A DNA stretch of 64,000 nt from Margaritifera margaritifera (GCA_029931535.1 JAQPZY010001579.1:519001-583000), one strand, 5' to 3'; positions 22,330 to 35,765 are shown, numbered from the stretch's first letter. Notes: generated by a model not told the origin, from the letters alone. A program made the numbers and translations.

Positions 22330-22425
22330 AGAGGTTGAAGAGACGGACTACCGATAATCTCAACATACAACTGGTTGACTGGGAAGAGGAATGTCTACGA
22401 ATTGCGGCACTTTGTCATGATTTAG
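22330..22425 (+). CDS. Exon of a SAMHD1-like HD-domain phosphohydrolase
   Basis: An open segment ends CLRIAALCHDLG, the HD signature of the SAMHD1/dGTP triphosphohydrolase family, where His-Asp bind the active-site metal. The preceding helix (ERLKRR...NLNIQLVDWEE) fits the stretch before this motif. A GTACGT donor begins at 22426 and splits the Gly codon after one base. Upstream a pyrimidine tract ends in ATAG, a workable acceptor at 22328-22329. The next family block, RGPFSH, is found 1 kb downstream in the required phase. SAMHD1 hydrolyses dNTPs in the nucleus and limits retroelements and viruses. Only two of its many exons are seen, so this may be an isolated duplicate or a gene with very long introns. 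Confidence 0.65.
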
Positions 22426-22622
22426 GTACGTTTTCAAATTTGCAATCTTTCAAAAGAGGTAAGAACTATATTTAATTGTTACGAAACTTCCAATTACCTT
22501 TAGTTTATTTTCCTGCAGCACCATGCAATTATTACTCCGTTGATCCCAGTTTTGCTATTGTTTGAATACTTTCAAATGATGATACAAACATTGAACACTT
22601 ACACCTTTCATCACTCTTTATA

Positions 22623-22791
22623 TAGGGCCGGCAAAATTTGGGGGGCGGCAAAACACTGAATGAATAAAACAAACAAAAAATAGCTTAAAATAGAAGATAA
22701 TAAGCGTCTAAAAATAGAGAGAAAAACAGGGGGGTGGGGGCGCAAGGCTGAAGGTTCTCCTAGGGTGCCAAATACCTTTGCGCCGGCCCTG
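22623..22791. mobile_element. MITE-like element with GGGCCGGC inverted ends
   Basis: About 169 bp are bounded by AGGGCCGGC and GCCGGCCCTG. The right end read inward, CAGGGCCGGCGCAAAGG, resembles hAT-type non-autonomous elements. No convincing 8-bp target duplication remains. The inside has G8-like runs and no frame. Confidence 0.6.
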
Positions 22792-23464
22792 TAGGGAAAC
22801 CCGTATACTCTTTTATTAGGCATATACCAGAAAAGAGGCAACATCTTTACATTACATTTAACATTTTTATCATCGAAAAATTTGAAGACAAACTTTAAAA
22901 TAATGCATTTAAGGCCCATATTCCTGAATCAGATATATCAAACCATTTCTTCATAATTTTGTAAAATCAGCGTGAAAAAAAACTTACATGATGCGGAAAT
23001 AATGGTAAGAATTAAATACTAACGGAAGTGTTCGCAACAAATAATTTTAGTAACTTGATGAGAAGGAGGAATCGTGTATCATTTGACAATTTGATATACC
23101 TATACAATTCGAAATAAAAAATGGAAATGCGAAAATGAAAATGTAGAGAATCTAAACAGCGTTTTATCAAACAAGCTGAACAATTTGAGTGTATTGTACG
23201 TCTTTAAGCAAATAATCACTCATATAGTTTAATCAGATACATATAAAAATAAAATGAAACACAAGATCCTATGAATTAAATGTTAAATTTCCCTGCAAAT
23301 AAAACCGCAATAACTTGAACTTAAAGAACACTGTGCTTACTCACTATTTGACCCCTAGTTCATGTCAGGACGAAATATGTAAACATTCAACATGTAACAT
23401 CACTAATGCCACAAAACAATCACGACACTAATCATTTACATTGTATTGCAATATTCTATTTTGG
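22792..23464. other. Putative intron between the SAMHD1-like exons
   Basis: The region from 22426 to 23464, which includes the MITE at 22623-22791, would be the intron. It is AT-rich with no other recognised feature. Confidence 0.45.
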
Positions 23465-23535
23465 AACGTGGACCTTTCTCACATATATATGAGGAGATAT
23501 GTCAGAAAAGTCAAGGACAGAATTGGCGATGGAAA
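23465..23535 (+). pseudogene. Next exon of the SAMHD1-like gene, with damaged acceptor and HD motif
   Basis: The open segment reads RGPFSHIYEEICQKS and then GQNWRWK, followed by a good GTGAGT donor at 23536. In the family this block is HGPFSH...W.W.HE, immediately after LCHDLG, so order, phase and both flanking motifs agree with the exon at 22330-22425. Three features are abnormal: the expected first His is Arg, the codon joining the exons would give Glu in place of Gly, and the bases at the acceptor position (23463-23464) are GG, not AG. Each can be explained by one A/G change. A decaying paralogue is more likely than a working gene. The following exon was not found. Confidence 0.6.
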
Positions 23536-24190
23536 GTGAGTTCGAAACTTCATTTAATTTATAATTTAGTACTCCTGTTTCAGATCATACTTTAGACATA
23601 ACATACTCATTTCTCATCATTTGTATTATCGTGTGCAAGTATACATTTATCTTTCAATCCTTTTTGCCTTAAAGACCATTTACTAAATTAGAAATGTGAA
23701 TTTCCCTTTTATTAATTATCTTATAAATGACCTTAGCTCAACATAGAAGTTTCTCGTATTTATTTAAAGCAAGGATGTCTGAAGAAATGGAAATAGTCAG
23801 TTACATACTTAGGGAATTCTTTTATCTCAATTTCATAAGATGACTGAACATAAGACTGTGCTTATTGCGTATCAATTAGCAAATACATATGAGCCATTTA
23901 ATGACTGTATTCGGTTTCAACCTGTGCTTTTAGGTGAGCATATACGGTATTAGCGCAGATGGTACGCATAATCAGCGACTCGTGTTGGCAATGTTATCAA
24001 TTCTAATAAACGGATCATTAGACCTGAATAATATAGCCTTTGCTATCGGGTTGGTTGTAACTTGTGTAAGGTGACAATCAAGCTCGGGAGATACATTTGG
24101 CCTAGATTGTTGTTAAGTGAGTTTCTATTAGACGTACTGCGACAGCTATGCCCATATATGAGACCCTATGCCTATAACAGGAATATACAT
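23536..24190. other. AT-rich DNA, nothing recognised
   Basis: If the SAMHD1-like gene continues, this is intron. No further exon was recognised here. Confidence 0.45.
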
Positions 24191-24194
24191 CGCG

Positions 24195-24375
24195 GCCGTC
24201 ATTTAGAAAGTATGACCCTATCATCAAGGGGAATTTAACGGTATGGGGAAATCTGAACTATAATATCAAAAACGTGTATATAATTAACATTTTGGGACGA
24301 TTTGCTAACAAAAACGACCCTAACGTTAGTCAATATGACCCTATGCCGGCAAGGGGAATTTATTACAAACTCGTT
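24195..24375 (+). repeat. Degenerate minisatellite, TATGACCCTAT..GGGGAATTTAA family
   Basis: Two main units start AGTATGACCCTATCAT and CAATATGACCCTATGCC, each followed by AAGGGGAATTTA, with decayed units between. Confidence 0.65.
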
Positions 24376-24389
24376 TGAAATGGTTATAG

Positions 24390-27300
24390 GGTATGTGATG
24401 GTCAGCGATCCATACAAATCAACACACATTTTTACATTATCCAGTCTAGAGTGAAGGGCAATTTTCATTTCAAATATGTTGTAAAATATCCAAAGTCAAT
24501 GCTGTATGGTGCCAGGTTATTTCTTCACCTTGTTACATATATACTTTTTATGTTTTTATCGCCATATATTTTATACTTTGAGTGACATCTTATCTATTGG
24601 AATGTAATGTTGGTGAAAAATGAGAACGATACATTGTTACACTGTCAAGCAAGGTCAGAATATAGCGTGAAGTAAGTTTTTCGTGTATTTTAAGGCTGTT
24701 ACATTTTCTGTTTGAGATTAACACAGGAAAAACGTGTATCGTTCAGCTACTTAACTGATTTATTGAAAGAGCGAATGGTGAAAAAAGAGACCAATATAAT
24801 GTTACACTGTCAACTGAGGTCAGAAGTTGGCATAATATAAGGTTTTATTTTTTCTTTCATGGAGTTATGTTCTCTGTTGGTGTTTTTGAAATCATCAAAC
24901 AGCATACATTGTTCTGCAACTTGACCGATTTATCGAAAGAGCAAACCACTTGACATGGTTGATCAAAACCTATCCTAATTGACCAGCACATAGTCTTACT
25001 GACAAATACACACATCTACTGACCAACACCCACACCTAATTACCAACACCTACATCCACTAACCATCACCCATTGTGACTAACGAAAGCACAGTGTTACA
25101 GACCAGCACGCACCTCTATGACCATCACCCACACTTACTTAATGACCAACACACCACCTTACTTACCGGCACACACTTCAACTATTCATCATTCTGTCTT
25201 ACTGGTCAATACCCATGCCCACTTACCAATACACCTTCTTACTGAACATCACCTTCTCTACTCGCCAACACCCACACATACTGGACCAACACCTCTATTT
25301 GAACTAAACATTAAGGGGCATTATGTCCTATAGACATTGAACAGGATGGAGACAATAACAAAAGCAAAGATAATGACGCGTGTTGGCTTACTTTTACAGT
25401 CCACCATTCGCTTTTATATTATCTATCCCTGGAGTGAAAGTTAATTTTAATTTTTAAATATATCGCAAAATATCCAATGTTAATGATGTATGGTGTCTGG
25501 TTGTTTCTTCACTTTGTCACAGATATACTGTTTTCGTTCTTGACGCCATAGATTTGACACGCACAATGACAGCTTACTTATTGTAATGGACTGTTGGTGT
25601 TAAATGAGAACGAGACATTGACACACTGTCAAACAAAGTGAGAATTTGGAGTTAAGATAAGATTTTCGTGTACTTTAATGTTGTTAACTTTTCTGTTCCA
25701 AAATAGCACTAAAACATACATTGCTCTACTTCTTGACTGATTTATCGAGAGAACAAATGGTGAGAACAGAGAGCGAGATATTGCTGCACTGTCAAACTGT
25801 CAAACAAGGTCATAATTTGGTGTAATATAACATATTCGCATACTATAAGAGATACATTCTCATTTTTTTTGTTGGAAAAAAGCAAACACATACATTGTTT
25901 TGCTATTTAACTGATTTATTGACAGAGAGAAACATTGGACATGATTTACCAATACCCAACCTAACTAACCAACACTTAGTCATGCTGACCAACACCAACA
26001 CCTACACATCTTCTTATTGATAATCAGCTTTTTCTACTCATCAACACCCACATCTACTTACCAAACCACCTCTACTCAGCAACAACCACACATACTGACC
26101 AACACAGCTATTGAAATTAAGCATTCAGTTCAGGGGCACTATAGCATTATATAGACATTAAATAGGAGCAAAGGCAAAGCTAATGACATGCATTGGTTTA
26201 CTTTTACTGTCCCATACACGTTTTTATATTATAAATCTCTGGAGTGAACACGGCATTTTTCATTTTCAAGTTGGTTGCAAAATATTCAATGTCAATGCTG
26301 TGTGTAGCCAGTTTGGTTCTTCTGTTTGTGACAAATGTACTGTTTTTGTTTTGTCAACCTAGATTTAATGCACTCACTGACCACATAGTTAGTATTGCTT
26401 TGGTAAACATTGGCAGAAAGTGTATTGCTAAATATCCAATGTCAATGCTGTATGGGGCCAAGTTTGGTTCTTCACTTTGTTACATATGTACTGTTCTCGT
26501 TTTTGTCCCCCTAGATTTGATACGCTCAGTGAACTGTTATCTATTGTAATGCGCTGTTGGTGATAACGACCGCGAAAAATTAACACCATGTCAAACAATG
26601 GCAGAAGTTGGCGTAAAATAAGATTTCGTGTACTTTAAGGTTGTGAAATTTTATATTTATCTTTCAAAACAGCAAACAGCATACATTGTTCTGCTACTTA
26701 ACATTTTGAACGAGAGAACGAAACATTTGGGTTCTTCATTTTGTTACAAATGTACTAAAACTGCTTGCATATGTCAAACATGATATGATAAAATGATATG
26801 TTATCTTCACTATGTAAAACGACAAGGAACGGTTCATATCGACCTGAAAATCACTATTTTTATTATTATTATTTTTTTTTTAGAGTAGTCGGAAAGAAAT
26901 ATAAATGAGTAAGTGATTGCACGAAATGAAAGAAAATATTAAAGGATCTATGGAACATTACGGATTATAAGGGACTATTGAATTTAAACATTATTGATGT
27001 CACTATGGGGGTCTAGGGGAATCTAACAGGATTAGTTGGTATAGTCCTCTTTGGGAATTTAATATTATAGATTTGGGATTTAACACTGAGGAGCACAACA
27101 GCTTTCAATTACAAAGCTAATGACGGGCATTGACTTACTTTTACAATCCAAAGGTAAATTTAATGTCAGATCAAGTTTCATAGGCGACTTTATTTGCAAT
27201 TCTGCAATGCACTGTTGGTGAAAAAGACAGCGGTATATTGCTACACTGTTAAGCAAGATCAGAAAAACGGCGTTAGATGGGGCCTTTTTTTGTACCTTAG

Positions 27301-28137
27301 GTTGTAAACTTAATGTTTGTTTTTGCAAACAATATACGTTGCTCGTGTATATGACTGATTGATCGAGATAACAAAGCATTTGAATTATTTACTATGTTAC
27401 AAATGTACTGGAGTCGTTCTACTTGTCCTGAATAAAATCTTCGCATCTTTATTGCCAAAATAACTAAAAGGAATGGTTCATATCGCCCACAAAATCATTG
27501 CCTTTTTTACTGTAGCCTTTAAAACTTTGAGAGGAAACATTTAGATGATTAAACGAACGCACGAAAGAAAATACATTATTAAAGGGTCAATGGAATTACA
27601 ACATTACAGATTATGGGGACCTGTTGAAATTTAACTTTTCGGATATCACGATGTTGTTGGAATAGCCCCCGTTAGGCTATTTTATAGATTGATGGACCCC
27701 TTTGGGAATTAAACCCTGGGGAGCACACTAGCCTTCTATAGATATCGAACAGGATAGAGAGAAGAACAAAGACAAAGCTAATGACAGTCATTGGCTTACT
27801 TTTACAAGTAAATTTAATGTCAGATCAAGTTTCATAGACGACTCTATTGCAATTCTGCAACGAGCTGTTGGTGAAAAAGACAATGCAAGATTGCTACACT
27901 GTCAAACAATGTCAGAATTTGCCATAATAGTGTACTGTAAGTTTGTTACAACATATATTGTTCTGCTACTTAACAAATTTATCTAGAGAACAAATAATAC
28001 GAAAAAAGCGAGACATTGCTATGCTGTCAAACGAGACCATACTATGGCATTATGTAAGATTTATTTCGTGTAATATAAGAGAATTACATTTTCTGTTTGT
28101 GTTTTTGAAAACAGCAAACGAAATGGATTGTTCTGCT

Positions 28138-28140
<3 letters not shown>
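24390..28140 (+). repeat. Complex tandem satellite array, 0.65-1-kb units
   Basis: Blocks recur in order. A block with AAAATATCCAA..TCAATGCTGTATGG occurs at 24484, 25467, 26277 and 26430. A block with GAGAACGAGACATTG..ACACTGTCAAACAAGGTCAG and CAGCATACATTGTTCTGCTACTTAAC occurs at about 24612, 24776, 25590, 25760, 26570, 27225, 27880 and 28005. A third, with CAAAGCTAATGAC and GGCTTACTTTTAC, occurs near 25365, 26178, 27113 and 27777. Two units contain ACTGACCAACACC minisatellite and the last two contain GGGAATTTAA minisatellite. Larger units thus hold nested 150-170-bp subrepeats. Short frames inside it are repeat artefacts. Confidence 0.8.
24960..25305 (+). repeat. ACTGACCAACACCCACA minisatellite within the array
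   Basis: Degenerate units of about 20 bp (GACCAACACCCACACCTA type) fill this stretch of the first long unit. A shorter copy lies at about 25950-26110 in the second unit. Confidence 0.75.

Positions 28141-28141
<1 letters not shown>

Positions 28142-28192
<51 letters not shown>
28142..28192. repeat. (GA)n microsatellite ending the satellite array
   Basis: About 50 bp of GA begin right after the last ACTTGA of the array. Confidence 0.97.
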
Positions 28193-28196
<4 letters not shown>

Positions 28197-29400
28197 GATA
28201 AAGAGAAAGAGTGAGAGAGAAAGTCATTTGTTGATGTTGCACTGTAGTACTGTATGATTGTTTTCATATATAACCTTTGGAGCAAGTTAATTTGAGAAAT
28301 TTTCGAATGTTGCAAACCTAACAACATAATCTAAACGTTGTAAAAGTATCAAAATTTTACTTTCTTGAAATGATCAAATCGAGGCATAAAGGTTCGGGCC
28401 TAAGGATTCTAATCAGCGAAACATGCCAATGCGCGCACTTCCTTGTACTATTTTTATGGATACACCTACACGGCTCGGCAAATGTTATTTGGAAGGTATA
28501 AATTTCACAAGAGCTTTGCAAAAGTATTTCAAGTTATTTTTTATTAGTCCCTCGCTAGCTTGTCACTAAAGAATTTCTAATGTACATGAATTTGGAACCT
28601 GTTTACAACACAATGTTATAACCTGCCAGGTGATTCAGAATTGAATAGATAGAAAAGCAATGGACAGATAGAGGAAAAGGCCGACTTTATGCTGAATAGA
28701 AATGTCATTAAACGTAGTGACGCTGGCATTTGTACACTGCTCTTTTATATATTTGGATTTGCAACTGGGGACAACCATTTAAATAGCAAACAATAGAACT
28801 AATTAAAAAGGCCATTGATAACAGTAATAACGAATTCACCGGCAAAATACATGTTACTGCGGTCAGACGTTCAGGCTAACAATGAATGAATCAATACTCA
28901 CACATGTTCATGGTAAGGTTTTGACTTACTTTTATATTTACGTGGCATGGTAGATTTTTAATACGTCAAAGCTTAAGTACATTGCTGTTGTCCATCGTAT
29001 ATTCCGTGTCTGTGCTTATTAAGAAAATATTATATTTTTTGTTCGTGAAAAAGTGGAGTGATTCTAGTTATATGAAAAAGAAAACGAAATGATACGTGAT
29101 ATTTTTTGTTGTAATATTTGCGACTTGTTACCTTTACAATACTTAAACTTAAAATTTTTAAATAAATACCTTTCTTGATCAAGATTATAGAATTTACTTT
29201 GGCCTAATCATTTTCTCCGCCTCCTATGGATTTCCTACCTTATTTCCATAATATGTACTGTTATTGTTTACTTAGAAGTTAGTGGACATTTTTACTTAGA
29301 AGTTAGTGGACACGAAGCTCTGAACGAAGATACTAATATTTTCTTAGCTCTTTACAAGCAGAATATTAGTTCACCGCAAACCGGTTCAAAAAACTGAGCA
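28193..29400. other. AT-rich intergenic DNA
   Basis: No gene was recognised. TTGACTTACTTTTATATTTACG near 28920 may be a last eroded trace of the satellite unit. Confidence 0.5.
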
Positions 29401-29404
29401 ATAG

Positions 29405-29553
29405 ATCACACACACACACGAACGCGCGCACGCACAAACGCACACACACATAACTGGAAACGCTGAGACACAGTTTTGTAACTGCGCTGTTACCAATTTT
29501 TGTGCATATCTATCTATCCGTATATATATATATATATATAGATAGATAGATAT

Positions 29554-29587
<34 letters not shown>

Positions 29588-29610
29588 TCTTAAGAGCGCA
29601 GTTACAAAAC
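29405..29610. repeat. Microsatellites enclosed by a perfect 16-bp inverted repeat
   Basis: GTTTTGTAACTGCGCT (29473-29488) and its exact complement (29595-29610) flank (TA)n, (TAGA)n and (CA)n runs at 29519-29586. A further CA/CG-rich run lies at 29410-29450. Confidence 0.85.
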
Positions 29611-30810
<1,200 letters not shown>

Positions 30811-31272
30811 ATGTTCAAATTAACAAATGTAAAATATAGTTACTTATACTGCAAGTCTCTCCCCCCCCCCCCACACACACACACATGTCAGAGAGCATTC
30901 CTAGTCATCGATGGAACCGGAAGAAAATTTAGCTTAGACGGGGTCCAATCGACCGGAATATATCAAATTTTGTTACACCTTATACGATTCAAGATTCTGC
31001 TAAACAAAGTATCTTAGATCAGTATGGTAACCAGAAAATGGCCTCCGCCATTATGCCTGTGTAATAGACATACAAATGAATGTTTCTATATGCATACCGA
31101 TCTAAGATAGTTTGTCTTTTCAAGTACATTCTCAATCGTATCAGATATTTAAAAAAGAAATGTGATACATTCTGTTAGATTATACCCTGGAGCTATCGTT
31201 TCTTCCTGTCAGCCACTTTTTCCAACAATTATTTTCCGGATGCTTCTAGATGGTGACTATGAATACCTTGAA
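30811..31272. mobile_element. Palindromic (foldback-like) repeat, copy A
   Basis: It shares order and sequence with 40207-40730, beginning TGTTCAAATTA..AA.GTAAAATATAG and ending GGTGACTA.GAATACCTTGAAC. The arms of an imperfect inverted repeat, about 30895-31026 and 31091-31266, are centred near 31058 (for example ATCTTAGATCAGTATG against CATACCGATCTAAGAT). Copy A lacks about 50 bp of the left arm present in copy B. No coding capacity is seen. Confidence 0.75.
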
Positions 31273-32640
31273 CTTTGTGACAAAATATTCTAATAGAGGA
31301 GTCTATACACATAAATTTGTATAAGATCGAATCTCCCGAAGAAAAAAAAAAACATCCTTGTTTTTGCAAGGGATTTTCAACATTTTGTCACTGTTACTAT
31401 GTCCAAATACTTCTTATATCCAAAATGTGATGACACATTTCTATGTAGTCTAGCTCTTGAACACCCTCTGATTCTAGATTGCCAATTTTGGATATACTGG
31501 TCAGCTAGCCGTTGTGTGACCAAAGAAAAGAAAACCTTTTTATGTTCCCTACAGCTTGATTTATGGCACTTCCACCCAGACCAAGACTATTTAATATATC
31601 CCGGACTTACGATGCCCAATGTTTCTTTCCAGCTCGGCTTTTCATGTCAGTATGCATTAGGTTATATATGACAGATATATATTTTCCATTATCTGAGGAC
31701 ATAAGTATTGTCCAGTATTTCAGAATACCGTAATATCTATATACACACTTTTCACGTTGCGTTATGAACAGTTCCATGTTGTTACCCATGGGATTTGCCG
31801 TGCTTCTGACGCAAAATTTTAATCCCAAGAGTGCAATTTTCCCATCCAACACCAATGCATAATACAGAAGTATAATTCTCACATCCCTGGATGAGAAATG
31901 AGAGTCGTGATCACACTGACATATTGTGATTAATAATACAACTTTCAAACCACACAACACACATTGCAAATTTCCATACGCAAAGTTAGGTTTACATTAA
32001 AAACATAGTGAACGTCAGCGTAAACTTAAATGACCTTTAAGAACACACCAGCTTCTAGACAAAAGTGGTTGAGACAGCTATGTGTATGACAATACACTAC
32101 GCCCGAAATGTGTGCTGTAACTTGCGCAATGGTACAATTGTGAGCAAGTACAAGGAATATAGTTCTATCGTATCCTCAAGTTTAAACTAAATAAACAAAA
32201 AAATAATGATATAGTCCTTGATTCACATTATATCTAAAATTTATTTTCAATTAATAAATAATAATATGAATGTGCACTTTAGAACAATACGAATTACGAC
32301 AACGGGTTTTGTCCTCCAAACGGGGCAGCAGAAGGTATACATATAGCTAGGTCGATCAGTGCAAACTGATCTGTTTATGGGACAATACTTCACCCACTGC
32401 TAGTTGTACGAGATAAATGTGTTGCAATTAATGTTTATCTTCATTAATGGGAAATAATGCTCAAGTTATGATGGATATTATGGCGTTTTGTCAGTGTGTA
32501 TGCACAGTGCACGTAGTAGAATGTAATGTGATAACGGAAAGCAGTCACGTGATGAAAAATAGAGATATCGTCCACAGATGTTCCACACTGGAGAAATGAA
32601 AAAATGAAAGCACGATGCTACACATACATTATTGTAAGAA
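31273..32640. other. Intergenic DNA, nothing recognised
   Basis: It includes two open frames (31399-31671 plus, 31607-31969 minus) that overlap and have no recognisable domain; neither is called as a gene. Confidence 0.5.
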
Positions 32641-32641
32641 C

Positions 32642-32642
<1 letters not shown>

Positions 32643-32711
<69 letters not shown>
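32643..32711. repeat. (TA)n microsatellite
   Basis: About 68 bp of pure TA. Confidence 0.97.
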
Positions 32712-32712
<1 letters not shown>

Positions 32713-33500
32713 ATTACAATTATTCAGGGTAAAGAGTTTTGATATGATTCAAGCTGGAACATAACCCGTGCTTCAAACCTTTCGCTTACCTCTCACGCAA
32801 CGCATCAGTCCCGTGACCCACACGAACATTAACCCATCCTCAACAAAGGATGTAACAAGGTCGAACGTAAGGTCAAAAGGTGAATGGAACCTCACTAGCT
32901 TCACATCCGGAATTTAACACTCAGCCATATGCCCAGACGAACTGGATTTCTATTTATAAATCCATGTCATATACAGGATATTGTAATTATCATTTAAAAC
33001 CTATATACTAAACTGAGAGAAAAGCACTTATCCTTGGACACTACATACAACTTTTGGATACATGAGATATATAGAAACATCAATAAAATGAAAAAGGTGA
33101 GAGAGTTATAATTTGGAACAAATTATAACCCTGTAACTAGTTTGATTCAATAAAGCATGTTTGGTATTCCTTTCAGAGTATTCATTATCTATTATATTGC
33201 TGAATTTAAATACTTGCCAGGATCAGTTTCTCTGTCTTTTCCGCACAGTATCAATATTCCGTTTAAATTCATTCTTGGTGAATCAAGTATGATAGTTTTA
33301 TAAGTCATAATCCTGGTTAATACCTTGTATAACGTTAGAGGATTTTACCAGTGTAATGGTAAATCCTAATTCCTGAAAAAGAACAAACGGATACAAATGA
33401 CAATGATCTGTCAGTATGTGGAAATCAAGCGGTATCTAAATTTGTTTCCGTATATAATCAACTGAACAACGTATGTATTAGTATTCTATGCATTAGCTGT
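32712..33500. other. Intergenic DNA with possible SINE relics
   Basis: Complementary A-box-like sequence (ACTCAGCCATATGCCCAGAC at about 32921) resembles the head of the 11.3-kb SINE but lacks a good B box. TTGGAACAAATTATAACCCT at 33113 resembles the SINE tail at 56.15 kb. Both are weak. Confidence 0.3.
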
Positions 33501-33519
33501 TCCTGGTCTTAATTTTCTC

Positions 33520-35612
33520 GGATTATCATTCATTATTCCTTGCAGTTTTGTTTATTCTCACAGACGCTGGTAGCCACACATCTTTGAACGTCATGAAACT
33601 TTTGTAATCATTTTGACATAAAAAATCACTGGCACAAGAAATGGTTATGTCGTTAATGAGCAGTATTACCAAATTGTTTTCAACTCTGTTATTGTCATCT
33701 CCTTTAACAATTACGTTACACGATATGAAATCATTACTAGCTACAATCATACTATAAGGTCCAAACTAGGGTGTACGACTTGAAACATTTGTTTAGGTAT
33801 TATACCATTTGGAGTGTGTATACTACAGTGATGTGTAGGATTAAGGTTTTTAACACCCTATTGTGTTTTCGCTTGTTTGTCACAAGTGATGTAAGTTTTA
33901 TATGTTGCCAATGATGTGTGATATCGCTATTTATTACCTGTACATTTTAAGCACATTTATAACCGAGATAAACGCTGCCATCCATTACAATGGCAATAAA
34001 TAAATATTCATGTGTGACTTGCTTAGCCAGAGGATGGTAAGATTAGTGAAATTATGATTCCTTAGTTTTCTTTAAAACAACATCAAGATGACAGGAGGAA
34101 CATAGAGCAAAAGGATTATGCAAAATTTTTAACATTTCAATAACCAAGAACTGTTCACTAAATCAAGTAATCAAGTGAATTTGCCGTGTTTTCGTTAAAT
34201 TCATCAGCTTTCTTCTACAACTCCTATGCGTGTTTTTCGAGTCTTATTCTTTCATCATTTTTCCCATTTGAATCAAATAATGTAAATAAATAATTACTGC
34301 CTACAAATGTTAAAACGTTAGCATTTGCTCCTTGGATTAATACTCCTGCTGTTTTCATTTTTTACTGATGTTATTTAATAGTAACCAATTTTCATGTTAC
34401 CAATGTCCTTATCACAAGCCATAGGGGCCTCCAATAATCTCAAAGGATTTATTTTCTTCCAGCTAATTTATATGTGAATAATTTATACTGTAATTCCCAT
34501 TATCAATCTCTTTATATTTATTGAGCTGTAATCAGTAAGAAGAAAAAAAAGATTATTGTTTACATCAAATAGAATATAAATTTACCATTATAAATAGTTT
34601 GAATGTTTAAGTAAATAAAAATGCACATAAACCTATTTGTTTTTAATGACATATCTCTAAGCTTTATCTGCTCCAAAAGTTCTCACTTTAATTAGGCGAT
34701 CTAGATTAAAATCCATAAATTCATCATAAGGCAATAAAAATCCAGGCATTTGCTTGGTTTTGCCATACAAATATTGGTTTTTCTTTGCAACTGGGACAAC
34801 GCATTAGTGTTAGCAGTTGTCTTTTCTTCCAGTGTTACTTCAGTACCTTTAACATTATTAACTAAGGTTTCAATGTTGTTGTTTTTTTATAGTTTTGTTT
34901 GATATCATCATTTAAACTTTTTGTAGCTGTTCTAACTGTCATTGTAACGTGATATTTCTTCATAGTTTCCATATTACTTTCTAATGCATCTATCTCTGAA
35001 TTTATATTTTGTTCAATGTTAGCTATTGCAGCCATGCTTGGTATTTCTCATGATGTTTTCCTTGTAGGTTGCTTTTATCAAACAAGGTATTACTTCTCTT
35101 TCCAGTGCATCTGAAGGCTTGTTCTTGTTCTCGTCAATCTGTTGCGTAATCCTTCAGTTTAATTTGTTATCATCTTGTTCTCTCCATGGTGATATATCTT
35201 TCAAATTGTTATTATCCCACGAAATCTTACTTGTTTGCGTGTATTATGAGTAGCTGCATCAAATGATTTTACGTAATCGCCTAAACTTGTAGTACGGTTA
35301 TTGTTGAATTTTAAGTAATTTTGTTTTATTGTAGGGTTTTTGCCTTCTTTTTCGACGGATTAAAGACTAAAACCACTATAACCTCTTAAATATATTTCTC
35401 GCATCATTGTAATTATCCCATTTACTTAACGTGAAATTAACAACCTGTTGCCTTAGCTACGCGAAAATAACCTGAGCTTTTCCTCACGCACAATAATTTG
35501 CAGTCATACCATGAAAGTCTGTTACTTTACAAGCTTCATCTTTAATGTTAATATTTAATCTGTTTATAGTACCTCTTTGGAATTGCTCATAATTTCCATC
35601 AAAGTAAAGTCA
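33520..35612 (-). pseudogene. Long decayed coding region of unknown identity
   Basis: The minus strand holds a series of open blocks, in consistent order, separated by stops and frameshifts. About 35612-35380 has EQFQRGTINRLNINIK, ACKVTDFHGMTANY and then NFTLSKWDNYNDARNIF, with only two stops in 70 codons. About 35365-35230 has GKNPTIKQNYLKFNNN and TTSLGDYVKSFDAATH. About 35220-35040 has SWDNNNLKDISPWREQDD and DALEREVIP. About 35030-34860 is a coiled-coil-like Asn/Glu/Lys stretch. About 34790-34660 has LPYDEFMDFNLDRLIKV; 34355-34200 has AGVLIQGANANVLTFVG; 33750-33526 has NDFISCNVIVKGDDNN. Gly/Asn/Asp-rich patches resemble a structural protein, possibly viral or from a large mobile element, but no family was recognised. 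Confidence 0.55.
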
Positions 35613-35701
35613 GCGTTAAACATTTGTAACAGGTAGATAGTCTAGCAAATACGAATATTACTGGTTTCCTGTTGAATACAACATATTGGTCTATATATGG
35701 A

Positions 35702-35703
<2 letters not shown>

Positions 35704-35765
<62 letters not shown>
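35704..35765. repeat. (TA)n microsatellite
   Basis: About 62 bp of TA. Confidence 0.97.

Noticed and set aside
23581..23660. Third SAMHD1-like exon after CTGTTTCAG at 23574-23582
   Set aside because: None of the three frames gives the expected His-Glu continuation, and one stops at once.
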